Positions 42,901 to 47,455 of a DNA stretch of 47,455 bases are shown here, in pieces (within the stretch, counting starts at the first letter, position 1; the number at the start of each line of letters is the position of its first letter). The stretch comes from Halanaerobiaceae bacterium ANBcell28 (GTDB taxonomy: Bacteria; Bacillota; Halanaerobiia; Halanaerobiales; DTU029). The stretch is from the NCBI GenBank assembly GCA_037623315.1, contig JBBJJH010000028.1:1-47455 (forward strand), given 5' to 3'. Made by a program: the position numbers and the translations under genes. A model generated the notes under the pieces. It saw nothing but the letters and a program-made list of their open reading frames with translations, had not been told where the DNA came from and did not search any database.

Positions 42901-43481
42901 TCCCATTCATCTCCACTGATTTCTTTAAATTTCTCCCTAAAGGCTTGATACTTCCCGTCTTTATCAAGCTGGCGTTCCAGATCTGCTAACCAGGGAATAC
43001 TACCACAATAGCCTAGATATTCATTAAAAACTTTCATAAATACTTTAACAATAGCTTCTTTATCATTTTTACTATCTGAATCACTTTTGGAGTCTATGTT
43101 AAAAAGGATAACATCGGTACTAATTTCACTGGCTCGCTTCATATTTGCCAGGATAAATTGATCTTTAAATTTATCATTAAAAAAGTTGATAGCTTTTTCA
43201 TCTTTAACCTCTCTGTTTTCAAGTAAGTATGATAATATCTTTAAAAAATGAGATTTACCAGAACCAAAAAAACCAGAAATCCAGACACCCATTTTATCTG
43301 TCAGACCATCTATACCTTTTTGATATGCTTCAAAGAAGTCTCTAAAATGCATCTCCAATTCATTTGTAACTACATATTCTTCTAATTCCTGATAGACATT
43401 TTCTTCATCATCCTGAGCTACTTTGATAACACCTTTGATATCACGATTAATATCCTTAGCAAACATATCTTGAATTTTCAC
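39933..43481 (-). CDS. brxC: BREX ATPase BrxC
   Basis: The protein has 1182 residues. Walker A ISGFFGSGKSHF (68-79) and Walker B HHLLFLVDEIGQYIG (about 245-259) mark the P-loop domain. FDTRLSLSSANVDEVIKKRI (about 325-344) and a long helical C-terminus with coiled coils (about 1100-1150) follow. BrxC is the large P-loop protein required for both defence and methylation in BREX. Ribosome binding site GGAGGG precedes the ATG, 34 nt after brxB. pglX follows 13 nt downstream. Confidence 0.93.
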   Translation of the reverse strand: MKIQDMFAKDINRDIKGVIKVAQDDEENVYQELEEYVVTNELEMHFRDFFEAYQKGIDGLTDKMGVWISGFFGSGKSHFLKILSYLLENREVKDEKAINFFNDKFKDQFILANMKRASEISTDVILFNIDSKSDSDSKNDKEAIVKVFMKVFNEYLGYCGSIPWLADLERQLDKDGKYQAFREKFKEISGDEWENRREDFYYEEDAIIESLVSTTHMSEDAARHWYETSEENYSLSIEKFAKRVQEYIEEKGNNHHLLFLVDEIGQYIGDDGQLMLNLQTVSEDLGTHCGGKAWVMVTSQEAIESVTKRIKGMDFSKIMGRFDTRLSLSSANVDEVIKKRILGKNQTAADTLELLYNDKSPILKNIITFTDDSAEMKNYSNVKEFVDVYPFVPYQFKLLQEVFEEIRRHGATGKHLSEGERSLLSAFQESVQKYQENESGKLIPFSVFYEPIQSFLDGNIRRVIRNAEENNNLEDYDVEVLKLLFLIRYVKGLPSKIENITTLMVSNINEDKIALKKKIEAALSRLIRETLIQKNGEIYYFLTNEEQDINREINASKVDGAEVIKNIGDIIFEEIYTDKKYRYSKTHDFPYNQMIDDKVRGRQTEDIGIKILIYNNDLTDQQLLLQSAGENNLIIKLPDDTTFIEELEQTLKIETYLRKRGTAIQSDTIEDIITRISREQQNRKIRVKNLLIDSLSQAKFFARNQLLDIKSSHPAEKINQGFKALIEDIYHKLNYVTEHTYDQREIVKILRADRTKVTLENKDANQLAVDEVNTYIDRQNSRNMRVTMKLLIERFSSVPYGWREEDIAAIVAKLLKKQEINAQYNGEILASNENNLVDYLWKRTHWDRLVIKKRVKVDQSLINNARKLARDLFEKTTVPNDEDNLKKELQNLIYNEITEINYLLRNYTSANKYPGKDDLKDAQGLFQEVKEIKDSYQFYTKLDEKCEDLIEAGSKITKIDGFFQNQKEFFDQAIDTIKLYNKNETYIVNDKILKTIDELKKIVEADEPYAMIKNIPVLRDEFNNVFINLLEGKSAEQKEIIENDRQKVKDELAKHAFNDVFKNALLSRFYRLFDRLENSNTINEIIAMPQESEVIKVQCFKEIEAKEKELRRKEKEAKGIADEKEQEDIVTPEPRKVETVTLGNVLRGTRSIENKEDIENLLEEIKDSLMKILDEDKDIRLI

Positions 43482-43515
43482 TTTAAATCCCTCCGTTTTT
43501 TGTAGTATCTTATAT

Positions 43516-44097
43516 TTATCTAGGTACTAATGTAAACGCCCTATAATAATTATCATCATGAATCTCTCCAAAGAGCTTTAATTGAGCTCCATCATAGCTT
43601 CCTGGGAAAAACATTATTAATGGATTTCCATCGATAACTGCATGCAAATTGTTTAACACAGTATGTGAGCGTACTATTGGCCAGGCCTTACCTACTCCTG
43701 TGATAAAGACTATATGATCATCTTCAACCCTCTCGTTTATGTATTTCACAAAAAGATTATTTTTACTGGTAAGTCTTAAGGTCTTCTTGACAGCCTTTAG
43801 TATTTTTTCACTACCCTTTTTTTCTTCCATCTTGATTGTTCTTTCTAGATAACCTTTCTCTTCAAGGATTTCCAGCATAATATTATAAAGATCAAATTCT
43901 ATTATCTCAACTTTTCCTGTACTATTATTAATTTTCCTTTTTAAAAATTCTATATGATCTCTTACTAGCATCTCATCTTTAGCATCATAATCGAAGATAT
44001 AAAAACCTATCTCGTTTCCTAAGCCTTTATTCTCCATAAAGCTTTCTTTCTTTATTTCTGGCAGGATCTTATCCAGCCTTTCCCTTATATTAGACAT
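43516..44097 (-). CDS. brxB: BREX protein BrxB (DUF1788)
   Basis: The protein has 193 residues, the usual family size. Family-like features are the N-terminal LDKILPEIKKESF, a central NEIGFYIFDYDAKDEMLVRD and the C-terminal VFITGVGKAWPIVRSHTVLN, then PLIMFFPGSYDGAQLKLFG. It starts directly after the brxA stop, with GGAGG in the last codons of brxA, so translation is coupled. The role is essential in BREX but mechanistically unclear. Confidence 0.92.
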   Translation of the reverse strand: MSNIRERLDKILPEIKKESFMENKGLGNEIGFYIFDYDAKDEMLVRDHIEFLKRKINNSTGKVEIIEFDLYNIMLEILEEKGYLERTIKMEEKKGSEKILKAVKKTLRLTSKNNLFVKYINERVEDDHIVFITGVGKAWPIVRSHTVLNNLHAVIDGNPLIMFFPGSYDGAQLKLFGEIHDDNYYRAFTLVPR

Positions 44098-44706
44098 CTA
44101 CATTCCTCCCAACATTGCCTGTAGATATTTTGCATCACCTTTATCTTTTAGATGATCTGCTAATTCTTTACTTATAATTGCTTTTTGGATTTCTCTTTCT
44201 TTCTGATCTTTTATAAAGCCAGCTTCAAATAAGATTCTGATAAATACTTGTTTTAGTTTATAATAGGTATAATCTACCCACTTAGCTACTCTTTCGCTTT
44301 GCTCTGCTTTGTGTTGAAAGAATATATTAAAGTCTTTATCAGTCAAGTAAGGATCTCTTAACTGATATTTATCTTTATAGACTTCGTCCATAAATTCATA
44401 AAAAAGTCTATCTGTCTTTAATATAGAGTATATAGTTATCTGCTTACTGGTATCAATACTTCCATTTAATAATTTCTCTAGAAGAAATCTATCCAGTACT
44501 TTGATTCTTTTACTTACTGTTGATGTTATAGCCTGTCTCCTACTTTTACTATTATATTGAAAGATATTATCTTCCATTGCTTTATTTTTTAATTCTTTAT
44601 CACTCATCTCAAGGTTGTTTAATTTTAATTCCGCCATTTTTTTGAGTTCAATATATAGAAATGGTTTGTTTTTTATTGCTGTGCTATATTGTAATTCTTT
44701 ATTCAT
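44098..44706 (-). CDS. brxA: BREX protein BrxA (DUF1819)
   Basis: The protein has 202 residues from MNKELQYSTA, placed by AAGGAGAT about 10 nt upstream; the open frame extends 11 codons further without a site. It is all helical (KPFLYIELKKMAEL, RQAITSTVSKRIKVL, LTDKDFNIFFQHKAEQ), typical of BrxA, a small winged-helix DNA-binding protein. It is the first gene of the ~18-kb operon that runs to 26486. A terminator-like hairpin lies in its leader. Confidence 0.9.
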   Translation of the reverse strand: MNKELQYSTAIKNKPFLYIELKKMAELKLNNLEMSDKELKNKAMEDNIFQYNSKSRRQAITSTVSKRIKVLDRFLLEKLLNGSIDTSKQITIYSILKTDRLFYEFMDEVYKDKYQLRDPYLTDKDFNIFFQHKAEQSERVAKWVDYTYYKLKQVFIRILFEAGFIKDQKEREIQKAIISKELADHLKDKGDAKYLQAMLGGM

Positions 44707-44763
44707 TGATTTATACATCTCCTTTAAAAATCGGGCCAATTTAAGTGTTACTTATTATATTAT

Positions 44764-44805
44764 CCAAAAAAATAGATTTTCCTGCATTAACAAGGAAAAT
44801 CTATT
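44764..44805 (-). terminator. Terminator hairpin in the leader of the BREX operon
   Basis: The perfect 13-bp stem AATAGATTTTCCT/AGGAAAATCTATT (44771-44805) is followed on the minus strand by seven T residues. A TATAAT box (about 44755-44760) lies directly after it, so the hairpin may end the upstream PLD gene or attenuate brx transcription. Confidence 0.65.
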
Positions 44806-44859
44806 GATTAGTTTTATTTCTTTATGGGTTTTTATTTGATGCAGATGGGCATCTTAATT

Positions 44860-45000
44860 TTAAGCATAAACCATATTCTCAGATTCTAAGATATTTAAAA
44901 ACAACCTACTAAGTTTCTTCTCTTTCTCATTTAAATCAATATAATGATATCCTTGATGTAATTTATTAATACAAAACCAGTTATTTATATATATTATTCA
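44860..45000 (-). pseudogene. Protein-like fragment without a start codon
   Basis: Minus-strand frame reading NNWFCINKLHQGYHYIDLNE and KKLSRLFLNILESENMVYA-stop. Composition and codon use look coding, but no start codon or ribosome binding site precedes it. It is probably the tail of a lost gene between the PLD gene and brxA. Confidence 0.3.
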
Positions 45001-45024
45001 ATTCTTCAAATCATATATGTATAT

Positions 45025-45900
45025 TTATTTAAAATAAATCTTATATTCAAACAGAAATTGCTTTGTTATTTCCATAGCATTAAAAAAGTATTCCACTCTT
45101 TTAACTAACTCTTCTCCTCGAAAACCCATATCATAACCATCCGCTGGATATATTCTTATATTATATCGATTAGCATTCCAATAACATCTATAAGATTCCA
45201 TTCGTGATAATAAATTACCTATAAGCCTATCACGTATCCCTTTTAATTCATAAGTAGATTTATTAAAATCAAATGTTAATATATAATCTATAGTTAATTT
45301 AACACCAAAAAAAGGAAAATTACAAACTGTAATCTCTTCATTCCCCTTGTTTGAATTATAATTAGGATATTCTTCAGAAAGTTTAGAAAAATATTGACTT
45401 AAAAACACTTCTCTTTTTTCTTCTCGGCTTAAATCATTTGTTGAATTTTTAGTTTCTTTCCTTAAACACTGTTGTTCTACTACAGAGTTATTTTTAATGG
45501 ATTCAATTTCCTCTATAATTTCTTTATATATAATTTTTTCTTTTCTACTATTAATCAAAACACTCATCTCTCTATTATTTCTCTCGGAAAATTCATATAG
45601 ATTCATAGAACTTATAATTGCATCTTTTTCATTGAAATAACATTTTGCATGCAAATTACTGGCAAAGTATATATTGAGATTATTTAGTTTATCAAGCTTT
45701 TCTCTTTCTCTTCCCAATAAATTTTCTTTACCATATATGATTGTTATATTTACTCCCCTACTATCAGTATCCACTAGTCTTTCCAACAAAACATTATTTA
45801 TTTTTAAATAAGGACTAACCAAAACTAAAAATACTTTTGATGATTTTATAATATTTTCTATATGATAAGATGTACCTACTGTAGTCAAAAACTCAGCCAT
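45025..45900 (-). CDS. PLD-like nuclease or phosphodiesterase upstream of BREX
   Basis: The protein has 291 residues with ribosome binding site GGGAGG. A PLD-like half-site is present: NLHAKCYF (His84, Lys86), IISSMNLYEFSERNNREMSVL with Ser98 and Asn100, and Glu111. The N-terminal SPYLKINNVLLERL and NITIIYG are typical PLD-fold strands. The C-terminal ~130 residues are unrecognised, with a FFGVKLTIDYILTFDF strand pair. It is co-oriented with the BREX operon but separated by a terminator. It may be a nuclease of the island or a phospholipid-acting effector. Confidence 0.7.
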   Translation of the reverse strand: MAEFLTTVGTSYHIENIIKSSKVFLVLVSPYLKINNVLLERLVDTDSRGVNITIIYGKENLLGREREKLDKLNNLNIYFASNLHAKCYFNEKDAIISSMNLYEFSERNNREMSVLINSRKEKIIYKEIIEEIESIKNNSVVEQQCLRKETKNSTNDLSREEKREVFLSQYFSKLSEEYPNYNSNKGNEEITVCNFPFFGVKLTIDYILTFDFNKSTYELKGIRDRLIGNLLSRMESYRCYWNANRYNIRIYPADGYDMGFRGEELVKRVEYFFNAMEITKQFLFEYKIYFK

Positions 45901-46140
45901 TCTGAGATCCTCCCTTATAACTTATAATTGTAACCTACTTCAAATTTCTATTAATAAGTAAAAAATCCTTTATTAAAAAAACAATGTTTAAAACAACTAA
46001 AAAATTTAAAGAAATCCATCTTCCTAATCTTTTTCGTTTATTTATTTTTCATAGATTCATTCACATTCCTGATTAAATCTTTAGGGAAGTTTTCCTATAA
46101 TATTTATATCCTTTCCATTTTTTCTTACGAAGACCCTATT
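45901..46140. other. Intergenic region between PLD gene and parM relic
   Basis: The sequence is AT-rich with no coding frame or clear promoter. It probably holds the divergent control region of the PLD gene. Confidence 0.3.
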
Positions 46141-46490
46141 GGTATAACTACACCTCTTTATAAACTGGATCAGATAGTTAGAGAAAGAAAAATAACTATT
46201 AAAGGTGAAGAAATAGGTCTATACCCCCCTCATAGAAAAAGCTTTTCAGCTGACATCTCAAAATATTATTAGTGACGTTAGTTTATTATGGAACGTCTGG
46301 AAGTTAGACCTTATACATATCACTGGTGGTAGAGGAATAGCTTTGTATGATTATTTAGCAGCTCAACTAGATAATACTACTCTAGTGGAAACTGGTCAGT
46401 TTAGTAATGTTATTGCTTATCTGAAGATGGCTAATAGGAACTGGCAATATGATAGTCATTAGGTTTCGAGATGGTAAAGATGAAAAGGTC
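46141..46490 (+). pseudogene. Second parM-parR copy, truncated and frameshifted
   Basis: The first half reads GITTPLYKLDQIVRERKITI and corresponds to GITKPLYLLDQAIRKRRITI of the 10.8-kb parM. After a frameshift in a C-run near 46224 it continues LIEKAFQLTSQNIISDVSLL, GRGIALYDYLAAQLDNTT and MANRNWQYDSH-stop. It is followed at once by MIVIRFRDGKDEK, the first residues of parR, which then ends. Only the C-terminal third of parM remains. Confidence 0.8.
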
Positions 46491-46579
46491 ATTTCTTGTT
46501 CCTTCATTTATACAAATTAATCCTTTTTAATGCATGTTTATTATCACAATTTATTTAGTTTGTCAATATCAAATTTAAT

Positions 46580-46608
46580 TTGACATAAAATACTAAACTC
46601 TTTATAAT
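46580..46608 (+). promoter_or_regulatory. Perfect consensus promoter for the DUF3800 gene
   Basis: TTGACA (46580-46585) and TATAAT (46603-46608) are spaced by exactly 17 bases, 53 nt before the ATG at 46662. This is the best promoter in the window and implies strong constitutive expression. Confidence 0.75.
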
Positions 46609-46661
46609 TAAAAACATAAGTTTTAAAAAGAACTAATGGCGAGAAAGTATGGTGGTAAACA

Positions 46662-47420
46662 ATGGAGTTTATTATATACTCTGATGAATCTATTAAAAAG
46701 GGAAAGTATTATAGCAATTTTTATGGAGCAGCTTTAGTTTCAAAAGATTATTTTGATATGATTAATAATAAATTAGAATCAAAAAAAGACGAATTAAATT
46801 TTAAAGGAGAAATAAAGTGGTCTAAAGTTACAGCTAATTACTTAGATAAGTACAAGGAAATCATCTCCTTCTTTTTTAAATATATTAATGAAAATAAAAT
46901 AAAAATTAGAATAATGTTTACTCAAAATTGCAGAATACCAACCAGTTTAACAAATGAACAGCAAGAGGATGAATTTTTTATATTGTACTATCAATTTTTA
47001 AAGCATGCCTTTGGTTTTCAAGAGTGTGATATCGATGAACTAATATATTTAAGTTTCTACTTTGATAAGCTTCCAGATACAAAAGAAAAAAATAACAGAT
47101 TTAAAGATTTTATTTATAACCTGCAATATAACTCTATCTTTGATAATTTAACTGTAAAGATTAGAAAGGAAGATATAACTGAAATAGATTCACATAAACA
47201 TGATATTCAGCAATGCATGGACATAATATTAGGATCAATTCAATTTAGATTAAATGATAAACATAAAATTAAACCTCCTGGGAAATATAGACGAGGAAAA
47301 AAAACTATTGCTAAGGAAAAATTATATAAACATATTAATAAATTAATAAGAGAAATTTACCCTAATTTTAATGTTGGGATATCCACTGGAACAAACAATA
47401 TTAACCTGAATAATTCATAA
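46662..47420 (+). CDS. DUF3800 protein (predicted RNase H-like nuclease of defence islands)
   Basis: The protein has 252 residues with site GGTGGT before the ATG. The N-terminal strand IIYSDESIKKGKYYSNFYGA with Asp-Glu is the DUF3800 signature; the later SFYFDKLPD and HDIQQCMDIILGSIQ (the Q-x-x-D-x-x-x-G helix) carry the other conserved acidic positions. DUF3800 proteins are predicted metal-dependent nucleases found near toxin and phage-defence genes. It has its own strong promoter. A short hairpin AACATGA/TCATGTT overlaps its stop codon (47419-47440). Confidence 0.75.
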   Translation: MEFIIYSDESIKKGKYYSNFYGAALVSKDYFDMINNKLESKKDELNFKGEIKWSKVTANYLDKYKEIISFFFKYINENKIKIRIMFTQNCRIPTSLTNEQQEDEFFILYYQFLKHAFGFQECDIDELIYLSFYFDKLPDTKEKNNRFKDFIYNLQYNSIFDNLTVKIRKEDITEIDSHKHDIQQCMDIILGSIQFRLNDKHKIKPPGKYRRGKKTIAKEKLYKHINKLIREIYPNFNVGISTGTNNINLNNS

Positions 47421-47455
47421 CATGAATCCTTAATCATGTTAAAGCTTGCAATTTC

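Noticed and set aside
1-47455. CRISPR array or cas genes
   Set aside because: No regularly spaced identical repeats with unique spacers and no Cas-like protein was seen. The only regular repeats are the coding LRR units and the short parC-like units.

Overview
The window is AT-rich bacterial DNA (by eye roughly 25-38 % G+C, depending on the segment). Ribosome binding sites are strong and purine-rich, many genes are tiny, and intrinsic terminators are common. It carries an S-layer-homology (SLH) protein of the type that anchors outer membranes in diderm Bacillota, and a small exported barrel-like protein fused to a BamE/SmpA-like domain. Together these suggest a Gram-negative-type Firmicute such as a member of the Halanaerobiales. 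That assignment is inference; no rRNA or other phylogenetic marker is present. The whole window reads as an accessory 'defence island' built on decayed mobile DNA.

Layout. 0-6.2 kb: a PUA/EVE-like protein with a C-terminal membrane segment, a HARE-HTH/PD-(D/E)XK protein, an SLH protein and a PLD-type nuclease. 6.6-9.7 kb: small genes, a lipoprotein, and a rotted phage lysogeny/replication module (helicase loader, XRE repressor and ImmA/IrrE remnants). 9.9-11.9 kb: a five-zinc-ribbon protein and a plasmid-type parM-parR locus whose parM has lost its N-terminal nucleotide-binding loop. 11.9-13.1 kb: a toxin-antitoxin-chaperone operon (ADP-ribosyltransferase-like toxin, small antitoxin, SecB-like chaperone) resembling CmdTAC. 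13.4-14.4 kb: a dead integrase next to a tRNA-Arg(CCT)-like 3' end; a second, more degenerate tRNA-like copy lies 11.2 kb away at 3.0 kb. 15-19.3 kb: a zinc-ribbon membrane protein, a BspA-type leucine-rich-repeat exoprotein, a short tyrosine recombinase, and a 47-codon membrane peptide with an apparent antisense RNA (candidate type I toxin-antitoxin). 19.4-26.1 kb: minus-strand genes including an Mrr-type nuclease cut off from a zinc ribbon by an in-frame TAG, a DUF4365-like nuclease with unknown neighbours, and a membrane protein.

26.5-44.7 kb is one long minus-strand operon. It holds a complete type 1 BREX phage-defence set in canonical order: brxA, brxB, brxC, pglX, pglZ, brxL. An AAA-ATPase/PD-(D/E)XK gene is inserted between pglX and pglZ. 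An OLD-family ATPase/TOPRIM nuclease and a GmrSD-type (DUF262-DUF1524) type IV restriction enzyme are appended downstream. A PLD-like gene precedes the operon, and a DUF3800 gene with a consensus promoter follows on the plus strand. A second, frameshifted parM-parR fragment lies at 46.1-46.5 kb, so related partition-locus fragments bracket 35 kb of defence genes.

How the parts would work together (inference from family knowledge). BREX methylates host DNA through PglX and blocks unmodified phage. GmrSD, HARE-HTH/PD-(D/E)XK, Mrr and possibly the PUA/EVE protein would cover phages with modified DNA. CmdTAC-like and OLD modules would give abortive responses. Relics of phage, plasmid partition genes and integrases suggest that the island arrived and was rearranged by several mobile elements that have since lost mobility. 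The short recombinase at 18.3 kb is the only intact recombinase seen.
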